A stretch of 64,000 nt of DNA from Colletes latitarsis (Eukaryota > Arthropoda > Insecta > Hymenoptera > Colletidae). The position numbers were made by a program, and so were the translations under genes. The stretch covers positions 13,633,501 through 13,697,500 of the forward strand of contig NC_135140.1 of the NCBI RefSeq assembly GCF_051014445.1, given 5' to 3'. Under the pieces are notes generated by a model, which made no database searches, was not told where the DNA came from, and saw only the letters and a list, made by a program, of their open reading frames with translations. Shown here in pieces: positions 48,906 to 61,497 of the stretch. The stretch's first letter is position 1; every line of letters begins with the position of its first letter.

Positions 48906-50045
48906 TCCTGTATATAGCTAAATGAATTCTATAAGCAAACAATGGTAATTTAAATAATACGATATATAAGAAGAAAATGTGACAAATAGCTCAATGTTTA
49001 TACAAGCAGACAATAATTGGGTTAACTTCTCGTCTATTTGTAAATACGGTATCGTTACGCGTAATGTCATCGTTTTTGTGGGTGGTATTTAGACTTCATC
49101 GAAGCGCACGCTCTTCTTAGTTTGATTCACTCCATCCTTTAATACACACATAACCCACCTAACATGAAACCGGTTTTAAAGCAATATGGGCACAGAACAA
49201 AAAATAAAACCTTCCGTGCCAATGCTTTCCGAAAAGTCTTCCTACACAAATTACAAATAGCAGTTAGAACGTTTAGTAAACTTATTTAACAATTATAGAA
49301 GTTTAAATATTTATTACCATTTATTGGATACAATTTTTTAAATAATTAATTCATCTTTTATGTATCAGTTTGGAATAAAAACTTTCACGATATGATTTAT
49401 AAAAAAACGCCATACATAAAATGTTATATGAGACATCAGTGGATCCTGAAACTGAATTTCCTGAAAATGTAAATATTTACGAACGAAATATTCATACACG
49501 ACTTGCATCATTTTCATAACCATCGGTATATACATATAGTAAAATATATTTAGGGAATTACAAGTGCCTAAGATTTTTCTAAGATTAACTATAAATAAGA
49601 ATATATTCAAGGATACGCAAAACTGATTTATCATCAACACGATAGGCATAATTTATTGCAAATACAATGATTTTCGACGCAGTGCCGTACAATTAATATT
49701 CGGCAGCTATTTTCATACAATATGACGAAATAAAATTAATGCTTGTAATATAAAATGTTATTCCAGAACGTCATACTTACTCAGCGCAGGTACATATTCA
49801 TTACGTTTACCTTCAAAGATGAGATATTGAATTACATACTTCTTTACCTTCATGGAAGTTACATGATACCTCAAAGTGTCTGACATAAGATATTAAAATT
49901 CAATAGAGCGCGATAATGCCAAACACTGAACAGCACGTAGATTTTAGTAACTCGCTTTAGCGATCCATCGCTAGAAATCGTAGAACTGAGAAATTTCGAA
50001 GAAATATATTTCTATCTTTCGATTATTTCCAAGGTATCGTAAAGC

Positions 50046-50665
50046 GACCTGCTAACGCTGATACTTGTTGCGATCCAAGTTTCGATACAAGCAATGGGTT
50101 TAAGCTGTCGGCGGGCCACATAGACAGTAACACTAGTGATGGGTCTAAGCGAATAACTCATTCGACGTTGAGTTGTCACGCTATTTTCCAACATTACGGG
50201 AGCTATAGACTTAAACTCATTATGAAAACAACAATGTATGTATTAGCATTAGCGTATCGGCATTTGTTTCGAAGAATTCATTAGCATTCACAGGTTACAC
50301 GCATGCTTGTCGAATGACAAAATATCTGCGTATTCAAACAAAAATGTGCGGAATGTTTTCCCTGCACTTTACAAGTTCTCGTAATTCCGTATATTTTTAT
50401 TTGAACACGCAGGTATTTTAGTCTGTATATTCGAGCTGTAATCCCAAAGTTTCGATGAATTTGTAACAATACATTGTTGTTTTAACAATGGATTTCAGTG
50501 TATAGCTCACATACTGTTGGAAAATAGAGTGACAATTCAACGTCAAACGAGTTATTCGCTTAGATCCATTACTAGCGTCACTGTTTGCATGGTCTGCCAA
50601 GAACTTAAACCCATAGCTTGTATCGAAACTTGGATCGCAATAAGTATCAGCGTCAGTAGGCCGCA
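50046..50665. repeat. Long imperfect inverted repeat (arms about 200 bp, spacer about 225 bp)
   Basis: The left arm (50046-50240) and the right arm (50465-50665) are reverse complements at roughly 80% identity by eye. Shared blocks include CGCTGATACTT, GCGATCCAAGTTTCGATACA, AGCGAATAACTC and AAAACAACAATGTAT. Weaker similarity continues a little beyond the outer ends. The class is unresolved: it could be a foldback element, two opposed copies of one repeat, or a hairpin locus. Confidence 0.7.
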
Positions 50666-52220
50666 GAACACGTCTTTTATATAATCAAACGTTGAAATGA
50701 TAATAAATAATGTATTAAAAATTTTTTTGTTCATTTAATGTTTCCAATTATTAACGATATTTTATTATTTCTTATAAGAAGCACGATAACGTAAATCGGT
50801 TTTTAAGATCGATCAATTTTTAAGGATTTCTGACATACCTGTTGGATGTGCCGGGAATTTCTTCTGTGTAAACATCAGCCCGCGTGGTAATCATCCCGTT
50901 CCTCATCGTGTCTTGGCTGTCACATGACAAAAAAGGAAGCTGTGTCAGCAACGGCAGCCGATGATCCTGAATGTTGGTCTGACGTCTTCGGAATTTCTCA
51001 TTACATTCTTCTCGCGGCAACCTCCTCCTTGTTTCCTCTTATTAGATTATGCATATTGTCTCTTACTGCATGCTCGCCATTCAAGGTTTTTACATGCGTT
51101 CATTATCATCTTTCGACCTTACGGTCTTCAGTTTCTACTAGTATAACGTTTTGTAGAACTTTCCACTTTGTTCGATTCTATTTCATTGGAACACATAGTT
51201 CGAAATGTCAAGCCACGCGTAAGAACGATGCAAACGATTATAACAAGTTTCTTCACATGAACTGAGTATGTACATCTATTTAATCACTTGCACAAATAGT
51301 TCAAAACGAAAGAAGAAATTAATTTAATACATTGTTTGAGTAAGAGAAATAAATAAGAAATAAATTAACAGCGTGTCTTGTAACGAAATCTGCAAAACGA
51401 GGAACGTGTTTTTAATTATACCCCACGCGTTAATGTACAAGGATAATAATATGTGGAACAAATCTAACCCCTCCTTGCTCTTCGATGGTTCATGAGCAAC
51501 TGCGGACCAGTTAATGACAAGCGTCACTCCACGGAACTCACATTATATGAGTCACATAATGAGTTGCAACAACGTCTTTTGAACTCGCCACGAGAGGGCT
51601 ATGAATTCAGTCATTTCTCGCAAGTTCTTCAATAATAGTTAATATGGTACCTTTAAACATCAGAATATTTCATAAAATACATGTTAACGAATTAATGGCA
51701 AACTCTGTACGATTTATTAACAAAACCAGCCGACAGATTATGGACGAAATCAGAAATTTCTTTTTTTCTTCCCTGCATCAATCATAATTTTTAATCGCTA
51801 CAGAACAAACACACGGCTGACCTCTTTTGTATCATACATGAAATTATCTAAAGGTTAATAAACGATACTTCCTTTTCTGTCTCGAGAAACCAACATAAAA
51901 AATAAAACTTAGAAGAAGAATTATCGAGAAACCAACGCACAAAATTCGAAATTCGTGTACTATACGTATATTTCCTGCAAAGAAATGTCGTTTTATAAAC
52001 GAACCTTTCATGAGAATAAACATGTATTAAAGTAAAAGAGTATATTTTAGATTCATTACCTTTAATATATTCTTGTTTAGAACGTATAAACGTTTAAAAG
52101 GTTTATGATGTTAAGTAATGTTTCATTTGAAACATAGAAAATCAATTAGTATTATATTTTACATTTTTTTACGAAAGTTACAAAGTATGTGTATACAAGA
52201 ACGTTATTTTTATCACTTGC

Positions 52221-52230
52221 TGCGCATGCG
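52221..52230. promoter_or_regulatory. NRF-1/Ewg-like motif upstream of p68
   Basis: TGCGCATGCG is ten of the twelve bases of the NRF-1 palindrome and lies 200 bases upstream of the p68 start codon. A CCAAT-type pentamer (ATTGG) is at about 52312. Sites are seen; use is inferred. Confidence 0.45.
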
Positions 52231-52429
52231 TTAAGAATTTCACGATACCTTCGTTCTTTCTTGTAATTGTGTCGTTTGTGGCGTAGGAGCCGCTTTCATT
52301 TGCGTCTTTTGATTGGATTTAAGTTTTGCAAGTTACATTCTATCTCGCGGTTTTTTTTATGTTCAAGTAATTATTAGTAGTAGTACAGCGTCGTAGTAAA
52401 AGAAGAGTGAAACTGAAGAGAGGTTGAAT

Positions 52430-55400
52430 ATGGGTCGCTACAGGAGGTAAGCCGTGTATGATATGGATGCGCGAGGGTATATGTATCAATATGTCCAAAG
52501 TGCTCAGTATTACAACCATATATACATAGAAGAAATTCTATCAAATTACCATTGTCTGTAATAGAATACAAATAATCATATAGGGATAAAAAGTTATTAG
52601 AAAATATGATCTTAAGAGACTTTTGCCAATTTCTCAGTAACTCATTTCACATAACCTTCCACACTTCCTTGATTTAAGCTCAATCAGATTTTTGTATATC
52701 GTTTCACGAATTAGTAAAAGTAATGTAAATAATAAATGTTTTTCAGATCTGATTTAGAAATAGAACTATAATTTTGTATCATTGGTGTATTTAATTCAAA
52801 TCGTCGTAGACTTCGTGAATATTTAATAGCAATATGTACGATCAGAATAAAAGAATGAAACTACTTCTGATATTATGGAAAGAAATGTATTGTACTATCA
52901 CAATAAAATATAGATTTACATAGAAATAATTATATTGTGGTATAATTTATTTTAGTCGTAGTCGTGATAGAGATAGGAGACGTAGATCTCGCTCTAGATC
53001 TCGTAGCAGATCACCAAGAGAGAGAAGAAGTTGGGGAGGTAGCGGGGGTCGGGATCGAGGCGGTGGCAGGAATAGTCGTGGGCAACCTGGAGCAAATTTA
53101 AGAAAGCCTCGGTGGGATCTAAGTCGATTAGAGCCTTTTAAAAAAGACTTTTATGTACCGCATGAAGCAGTTCAAAATCGAGATCCACGTATAGTTGAAC
53201 AGTATAGAAGTGAAAAAGAAATTACTCTGAAAGGAAAAAATATACCTAATCCTGTATTTACATTTGAAGAAACAGGGTTTCCTGACTATGTTCTTAAAGA
53301 AATTAAGTAAGTATTTTTCAAGTAATAAACTCCTTCGTGTTCTAAGTGCACTAAATGTACCAATTATAAAGTGCATTTACTTTACAACAATGATGTCAGA
53401 ATTTATTTTTAAACCCAGAACAAGTATCCAGTATGTGATGATACTATACATAGTCAAGAATAATGTCACAACTTAAAATTTGCTTATTCTGGAAAACTAA
53501 ACTTCCACTAATCAAGTAAGAATGGAATTAAAATTGTGTTCACATTCTTAATGTTGTTTAACGTAGAATATTACATGTTGTTTCACATGTAAACTAAAAG
53601 AAATACAAAGTTTAAAGGGAAATTAGTTTAGACAATTTAATTATACTGTTTTGATGGACACTATTGATTCTTCTTTCTTATTTCTTTCTTTTTTAAATTC
53701 ATATGAACAAATTACATGTTACTTTTTACTTAAGTTGTTTGCAAAATAATAAAGGGCGAATTACTATAAATATTCAAATCAAAGTAATAAATCAAAAGAT
53801 GTGGCCTATTTGGTCTAATACATTTTCAAAAGACTTGAGTATCACTCGAGTTACGCGGTTAATTGGTTCCGCGTAAGTCGAGCATTGCCGCAATTTTTTT
53901 CCGCGTAACTCGAGGGATACCTGTATTACTATTCAATAATAGTTTAATTAACCTCACTTTTAACTAGTACAATTTAAAATCAAATAACATTGTTGTTTGT
54001 CATTTTCAGACGACAAGGTTTTACAGAACCTACATCAATACAAGCACAAGGTTGGCCAATTGCTTTAAGTGGAAGAGATATGGTTGGAATTGCGTCAACC
54101 GGTTCTGGAAAAACATTGTCTTATATATTGCCTGCAATTGTTCACATTAATAGTCAACCTAAATTAGGTAGAAAAGATGGACCTATTGCATTAGTATTAG
54201 CTCCTACTCGAGAACTTGCACAACAAATTCAGCAAGTTGCTGATGATTTTGGTCATTCATCAGGCATCAGAAACACTTGCCTGTATGGTGGAGCACCAAA
54301 AGGTGCACAAGCCAGAGATTTAGATGGTGGTGTAGAGATAGTTATAGCTACACCTGGTAGATTATTAGATTTTCTTGAATCGGGCCGTACAAATTTAAAA
54401 AGGTGTACCTATTTGGTACTAGATGAAGCAGACAGAATGTTAGATATGGGGTTTGAACCTCAAATTAGAAAAATTATTGAGCAAATTAGGCCAGATAGGC
54501 AGACATTAATGTGGTCTGCCACATGGCCTAAAGAAGTAAAAAATTTAGCTGAAGATTTTTTAAAGGATTATGCTCAAATTAATGTTGGATCTTTACAATT
54601 AGCGGCAAATCATAATATATTACAAATCATCGATGTATGCCAAGATTATGAGAAAGAAAACAAGTAAGTTTTGTTTAGTATCTCGTCCCGTCCCGATCCG
54701 ATATTTTCGGGATCCCGCACACCCCTGCTTATCACATTTCTAATTAATTTTTATTTGTACTTATAGATTAAGTACACTCCTGAAAGAAATAATGGCAGAA
54801 AGTGAAAACAAAACAATAGTATTTATCGAAACAAAACGCAGAGTAGATGAAATAACTAGAAAAATGAAGAGAGATGGTTGGCCAGCTGTTTGTATACACG
54901 GTGACAAGACACAGCAAGAAAGGGATTGGGTTTTACAAGGTAAATATTTGAGGTTATGGATCGATCTTTAATTTAACGGTTTGTTATGTTTGCTAATCGA
55001 AAGGTAATATTAATTTTTCAGATTTTAGATCAGGAAAAGCGCCAATTCTTGTTGCAACAGATGTAGCTGCTCGTGGTCTTGGTAAGTAAGAGACTGTAAC
55101 TATAACCTAATAAAATTATAAGACTAAGCATCACTGATCATTTTCCTCTGGTATGGAAAATGAACCACTCTAAATCACATTATTTCTACAAATCTTATTT
55201 GAGCTTAATAATTACTGCTATATACAAGACATCTTGTTCTGTCAAAATGTATGATTATGATAATAGTAACCAAAATGGATTGTATCATAATATTACAATT
55301 TAAATGATTATTTACTAACCAAAATGCATATTTTAATTAGCAACTAACCTATACTGTTTTTTTATAACGTTAGTACATACTTAGTAATGGATTGTTCTTG

Positions 55401-58400
55401 CATAATATTTATACAAATAATTCAAGTATATATTTAGTCAGAACAGGATTTCATTGTGTATACACTGATCTAGACTTGGACCACTTTATGTGCCAAAAGG
55501 GTATACATAATTAATTTAGAGGAAGTAAACAGATAACCTATTGCAAAGTATATATATACATATATATGTCATACGAATATAACATTAAGAACTGTCTACT
55601 TTTTTACGTTTCTGATATCTTAAAATACTTCTACTGAATAGCGGCAGTTCGTTAAAGATTGCATTCAGGTGTAACACAAACATATAATAAAGTAGTTTCT
55701 TTAGTCTTAAATGATATAATTCAGAGTCTTAATGTTAATCAAAGCGTCATTGTTGTAAAAATTTGTCTTGAAAAAGTAAACAATTTCTTGTACTACACAA
55801 TTTTCTAAATGCATAACGTGGTTCATTCAGCATTTCTAATATTTGTGTTTATTTGCTTCCTCACATTTTACTAAAGGTATTAGTTTTTAAACAATACGTT
55901 AAAATAAAACTCATAAAAATGAATTTAATCTTGTATAACGTGTGATCGGCAAGCACTATAGCTATCAATGTGATAAATTAAAAAAAAAAAAAAAAAAAAG
56001 AAATAGTTCATCTGTTTAAATAAAACTGTAAACTGAATCTAAAAGTCACGATGAGTTCCGGTGATAACATCAGGCCTTATTTATTTATTTATTTTTGTCT
56101 CTTCATTTTTTTCAATCAAAGAAGCAAATGATTCATAGTTACACTCGTGAAAGTTCTAATGTAAGCATTAACTCGACTGGTTAAATGTTATGCGCTTGCC
56201 GAAACTTATAAGATGAACGAAAGTTTTTTAAACGTATTTTTTCCTATGAACTCAACCTTACGTGGTTGCCAGAAATCAATTAGACAGTTCAGAAAAAAAG
56301 CAAAACAAAAAAAAAACTGTAATACAAAAATTCATATTGAACACAGGAGATAACGAGGTAAACATATACCTAACGCGGTTGGATCTTTGTTTGTATTGCA
56401 GAGGCACATTGCGCGCAGGCCCACGCCGGGTAATGCAAAGCAAATTGGGGGTGCCCGCCGCCTGTTTGTTCGGTGGTGCACTGGTTTGCATTGTCTGCGC
56501 TGGCTGCGACGCGTGCCTCTATACGTCAATTCCGTGAAGGGCCAGTCCGGGCCTAATCGGGGTCTACTTTACCTCCTACATACTGGATATCAGTTCTACG
56601 CTACGCTGTACGCCATCTGGGCTGGCCAAGTTGTTGCCAGAATAGAATCCCCTGCGCTGGCCGCTCAAGCTAATCAGACCCAACAACGGTCCAATGAGGC
56701 GGTGGCATGGTAGCTGATGCCAGAGCCTCTAGTGTGCCCTGTAGCAACAGAATGGCGGAGGCTGTAGCTGGAGCGAGCGCAAACAGCCAGGCCCTGCCCG
56801 TACGTTGCTAGCGACACTCACCCACTGCCTAATTTTAGTATAAAAGTAATCTTAAATTAATTGCTATATATTATATATGTGTATATCTATATATAGCTAT
56901 ATGTACATATACATATATATACATATACTCAGAGTCACTCAGAAAACAGGCACTTTGACCGTATATGACATTATTCTTCGCCGAAATCTAAGATGTTTAT
57001 TGATTCAGCTGAAATGTTTGCTAAAAATTTAAATTTTAAATTTAAAAGCTAGAATTTTTAAATGGTTTTGTGTCGTTTTTGTACGGAATTGGCAACCAAA
57101 TAACCACTGCTCGTTTAATGATACCAATGCAATACATAATTATAGCACCACATCAATTTTTTAATGTTTTAGACTTTCGAGTAGGAATTGAAAAAAATTC
57201 GTAACTTTTAAAAATTTGTGATGTAATATATCATATTCTTTTCGAGATTTATTTAGAACATGAATATTTTCTTTAGAACAGGTACGAGTATTTAACTTGG
57301 ATACACAATGGATTTCAGAATCAATTTGTTACCGTAGAAGTTTTGGCTAAATATTTTTTTTTTTTTTATTAATAATCGTGCAACATTTTGTTTAATCAAA
57401 ATACATCTCAGATTTAAACAAAATGTGTATAGTCTGGATGCATTTTTCTAGGTGACTTTGTATATACACTTTTTATATAAACATATATAGCAAGGTGTTT
57501 CGTAACATGTGGCGAAACGGAAGATGCGAGAAATTCCTTAGTCAAGAATAAGTTGATTCTTGATACTGTCCTGCGATCATTATTTATCAACTTTTTGTTG
57601 CATGGTAGAATTCTCAAATACATGTTTAAAATTTTATTTCATCTCTTATGTATACATAGGGTACGTAAATTTGTCAAAAATTTGAGAAGTTGTTGATTAA
57701 TGGTCACTAAAAATTACCAAGAGTTCTCTTGTTTTTAACTTAAGAATTTTTAACGTTTTGAGCAGGCCGTATTTTACGAGACACTGTATGTGTATGTATG
57801 TGTATATTTCTATACATGTACACATGTATCACTTTTGTTTCCACTTGAATTTACATTTCCTTTATCCTTTCACATCCTTTATGATAACTGTATCAATACA
57901 TATTTACACCATACTAACTATTATACCAAATAAGGTTTTTTGTACAGCAATCCTGGTTTCATTTTCTTTAAATATTACTCTCTAACCTATTTTTCATTAT
58001 TTATTAAGAAGTGTAAAAATTGCTACATTCGATTTGTATCTTCTTAGCGGTAAATTAAACTAATCTTGTGAAAAAGAATGCAAAACATTTTAAAAGGAAA
58101 AGCATTATTAATGCAATAATATTTTTAGTTAGAAAAGGGATCCAGGATTGTTTTCTATGCAAAAATTTATCTTTATTTCAGAACCTTATACTTTTGTCTA
58201 AACGCTCTCTAAAGAAATAGATTCATTTTCCTTTATTTTTAAACATCATGCCTTTAGTACAATATAATCAAAGAGATTTTATTAAAAAGAATGTTAAATT
58301 TTTCGCAGACTCTAAATAACCTTTTACGTTCGTATCCGCTTAAACTATGTATGTTCGTCTAAACACGTTCTTAGTTAGAGTTGTAGATAAATCCTTATAG

Positions 58401-59429
58401 TGGAATCTTTTGGAGAGCGTATAACACAAACATTTAATTTAAAATACGTGATTGATATTTAATACAATATTTTATATACACCTTGCCATACTACTATTTT
58501 AACCAATGTCTGTCCTCGAGACGGATGCTTCCAGAAACTAACAGGTAATGCATATGCTTTATTTCAGACGTTGAAGACGTCAAGTTTGTTATCAATTTTG
58601 ACTATCCCTCCTGTTCGGAGGATTACGTTCATCGAATTGGTCGAACAGGTCGTCGGCAAAAAACTGGTACAGCATACACCTTTTTTACACCGAATAATTC
58701 TAATAAGGCTAATGACCTAATCCAGGTATTAAAAGAAGCGAATCAAGTTATAAACCCAAAATTACTGGAGCTTGCCGATAATAAAGGTGGCGGATATGGG
58801 AGGCACAGAGGTACCTACGTATTTTGTTTTATACGCAAAGTCTAATTTATGTAACTCATAACCGAATACCTTGAGCTCGATACGGTAGTATGAATTATTA
58901 TAAAAAAGGAATCGGATTACATGCCGTGTAATCAGGAATCAAATATATTTAGGCGGAAGAAATCGATGGCGACCCCGAGGTGGTCGCAACGGAAAGGATC
59001 GTAGTTACTCAAGAAGCAGAAGCCGAAGTCATAGTAGGGAACACAATGGTCGTGGGAACCGCAGAAGCTACAGTCGAAGTTATTCTCGAAGTCGTAGCCC
59101 TGTTAGCAATCGTACAGGTAAGTGACGGTACGTTTGTACCGTTGAGTTGGTTTGAAGTAAGTTGGTTTAAAGTAATATTGGAATTTTTAGTAATGTAATT
59201 TTGTTATATGATCATTTACATCGATGCTCGTCGAAGGATAATCGTATACGGTCGTTTGTGATATTTTGCATAAATTAAATTTGCTCTTACAATGTCGTTA
59301 ATATCACTGGTTTGGAATTATTCGACACGAAGCAGGAGAAGCGCTATCGCGCCGCGTGTTATATAAAAAAAAACTATGTGTTTGGTTCTAGAAGTTATCG
59401 GTAAGAGTTATTGGAGCAGTGAAAGATGA
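52430..59429 (+). CDS. Rm62: ATP-dependent DEAD-box RNA helicase p68 (DDX5/Rm62)
   Basis: Exons: 52430-52446, 52956-53306, 54010-54663, 54767-54939, 55022-55081, 58568-58810, 58953-59117 and a probable terminal exon 59392-59429, about 566 residues. An RS-rich N-terminus (RSRSRSRSRSPRERR) and an RGG-like patch precede the helicase core. Motifs: Q motif GFTEPTSIQAQ (126-136), ASTGSGKT (151-158), PTREL (188-192), GG, TPGR, DEAD (261-264), SAT (292-294) and HRIGRTGR (440-447). The C-terminus returns to RGG and RS repeats. p68 proteins unwind RNA and act in splicing, transcription and small-RNA processing in the nucleus. Intron 5 is about 3.5 kb, far longer than the others, and carries a GC-rich island. 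The last exon is uncertain: the 59392 acceptor gives EVIGKSYWSSER then stop, while an acceptor near 61053 would give GPL then stop. Poly(A) signal at 60173-60178. Confidence 0.93.
53834..53925. mobile_element. TA-flanked MITE, copy B (CTCGAGTTACGCGG family)
   Basis: A 92-base palindromic element: GTATCACTCGAGTTACGCGG on the left and CCGCGTAACTCGAGGGATAC followed by CTGTA on the right. The left part matches copy A in the TVP23 intron (CTCGAGTTACGCGGTTA, CGTAAGTCGAG). It is shorter than copy A and lies in p68 intron 2. Confidence 0.7.
55082..58567. other. p68 intron 5 (3.5 kb)
   Basis: Apart from the GC-rich island this intron is AT-rich and holds A-runs (55981, 56308), a TATATA-rich stretch (56865-56935), T-runs near 57355 and GTATGTGTATAT-type microsatellite near 57780-57830. 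No second island or obvious transposon terminus was seen. Confidence 0.6.
56402..56830 (+). other. GC-rich island inside p68 intron 5, possible alternative exon or ncRNA
   Basis: About 430 bases are strikingly GC-rich against an AT-rich intron on both sides. The left edge coincides with a good splice acceptor (TTTGTTTGTATTGCAG, ending 56401). Spliced from exon 5 it would add about ten residues (EAHCAQAHAG) and stop, removing helicase motif VI. A donor-like GG|GTAATG lies 28 bases into the island. The other frame is open for 104 codons but is out of phase with exon 5. The island could be a regulatory poison exon, a non-coding RNA, a nested gene or an inserted sequence; I cannot choose. Confidence 0.4.
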
Positions 59430-60172
59430 TCTTCCAACAGCGGTTAAGGACCAAGTTATTATACAAATCATGTCTTTTTTATGTCTCTTTTAAAGTACAC
59501 TCAATACACGTTATACAAATTGTAATATTGGTGTTCCATTAACGTGAACGTTAAACACGATGAAGTATGTACAATTCTTGTGCATTATAGTTAATTATTT
59601 TAACACTGTAAGATTAAGGGTTTCCAGCGCGAGCGTACATTTAATTTCTTAAATGTTATTGAATAACAAATTTATTTGACTACAGCGTTGTGGATCGTTG
59701 CGTGTTAATTTCGAGAAATAGTTTACGAATATATTAGTTGATCTGTAAAATCAAAAGTATAATTTTTAAACAAGAACTTCCCGATTTAAATGCAAAGTCT
59801 GCAGTGTCTCGTATCCAATGTTCCGCGATATTTCTACATTCATAGAATTTTGCTTTAGTTATACTAAGCTTCGATATCATAAATATAGCGTAAGCGTGCC
59901 GGATGTTATATTTACATACAGTATCACGTACATATTTTATAATGACATTGCAATGTTCGATAACACGAATTAAGTTCTTCTAAGTGGCCGTGTGAATGTA
60001 GTTAGGAGATAAATCACCTAAAATCTACACGAAGTTTTAAAAAAAAAAAAATGTCTCGTTATTTGTAGCTTACAGTAACACGTAGACGTCTAGAGTTTAC
60101 TAGTAATTAATTCGTACACGTATTCAAGCATTTAAAACTAATGGAATAATGTACAGTATTTAACAGAAATGT

Positions 60173-60178
60173 AATAAA
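60173..60178 (+). terminator. Poly(A) signal, probable p68 transcript end
   Basis: AATAAA in the string GTAATAAATAAATTTATT, about 750 bases after the preferred p68 stop codon, followed by a U-rich region. Confidence 0.45.
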
Positions 60179-61338
60179 TAAATTTATTAACTATTTACAA
60201 AATTTGTATATCAATTTTGTACTTGTCCTTGTATTTTTATCCCTCCTCTTGTTTTACTTTTTCGTTATTATTTTACAAAGACTGTGAAAGTATAAATAAC
60301 AGTAGTTTACCTACCCATTATCCGTTGGTATATTTTAATCTTTAAACATATTAATTATTAAGTCACGTATACAATCGTTAAATAATATCAATTCGATTGG
60401 TGATGATTTGATTAATTATCGTTCTCTAAAATAGTGGTTATTATAATTGAATGTCAAGAGACTTCAGATTACTACGAATATCGGAATCATCCAAACATTC
60501 CCTACCTACTCAACGTCAAAGTGTTTATCGAATCACCCCTTTATCAGCTTAGCGTCAAGTGACTGGGATTCCAATCGAATTGAAATTGTATAGAATACTA
60601 CCAACAATGTTTAACTTTTTCACGTAGATGTACGTATTCACACAGCAGTATATAATTTATCTTCAGGGATTATATTGCTTCTTATGATATTAAATAGACG
60701 TGACGTATTAGAGGGACAATGACATTCCTTTTCCCTTCGAAATATTATCGTACAAGATCCATAATTGGTCTAAAAAAAAAATACAGTAGGTCGCTGACTA
60801 GTTAGGAGACCGCGTAGCATCTCGAGATTTTATCTTAAAAAATTATATTGCTTCTTTTTCTAATATTCGATAGACGTATCAAAACCGCGAAATTATATTC
60901 TTTTCCCCTTTTTTGACACTGCCACGTCCACGAAGACGAGATCTTGTTTTCAGGCAATTGGAAACCAGCATACCCACGATTTGATATAGAATTTATTTTT
61001 CTCCTGTGTTGATTTATTTTCTAATCTTGTTGATTAATTTTTTTTTTTTTTAGGTCCTCTGTAAAAAGTCATGTCACACGTGGGTCTGTGTTTCGTTCGA
61101 AACGTACTGTTATTTGGTTTACGAGAAAACAAAGAACGCGCATCGTCTCAAGATCGTTCGAGGCGCGGTGCACGTGGTGTCTTTCATGATTAGCAAGATT
61201 GTTTGGCGATACGAATCGACAAACATGAAACGAACGCCAATGTCTGGACCGATCCGGAGACCGGAGGCCGGATCCCACGGGGCACCAATCGTAAGAAAAA
61301 ACTAGCGTTACGATATCCGAGCGAAAAGCAGCAAAGAT

Positions 61339-61497
61339 TTATGAATGAAGTGTAATACAGGTGGATGGGTCGATAGAGCAGCCCCCCGCAGGATCGCACG
61401 GCAAGGGCGTAGTAATCGATAGAGTGAGGGTGAGAAGGTATAGAAGCCAGCCAGAGGCAGACGAAGAGCGCCAGTGCCTGTGGAGGGCTGAGTCCAT
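61339..61497 (-). CDS. Candidate small secreted peptide (52 residues), unrecognised
   Basis: The frame starts MDSALHRHWRSSSASG, has a hydrophobic core, WLLYLLTLTLSITTPLP, that could serve as a signal peptide, and then a short tail with three cysteines (CDPAGGCSIDPSTC). A weak donor-like CT|GTATTA lies inside the tail, so it could also be the first exon of a larger secreted protein. It lies in a GC-rich patch where open frames arise easily. No homologue is recognised. This is weak evidence. Confidence 0.2.
   Translation of the reverse strand: MDSALHRHWRSSSASGWLLYLLTLTLSITTPLPCDPAGGCSIDPSTCITLHS

Larger units (their letters stand above)
44673..52429. other. Gene-poor 7.7-kb interval
   Basis: No exon chain could be supported. 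The start codon side of the Cys-rich protein gene and the p68 promoter lie at the two ends. Seen within: a hAT MITE (46248-46409), a diverged repeat tail (48845-48905), a long inverted repeat (50046-50665) and many A/T runs. The longest frame (47210-47701, plus, 163 codons) is basic and has no recognisable domain, though it contains one hydrophobic stretch. It is listed as rejected. Confidence 0.4.

Noticed and set aside
50924..51265. 113-codon plus-strand frame
   Set aside because: Ser/Phe/Thr-rich composition typical of AT-rich intergenic DNA; no domain or conserved start context.
58980..59198. 72-codon plus-strand Val/Glu-rich frame
   Set aside because: A shifted frame of the RS/RGG-rich exon of p68.
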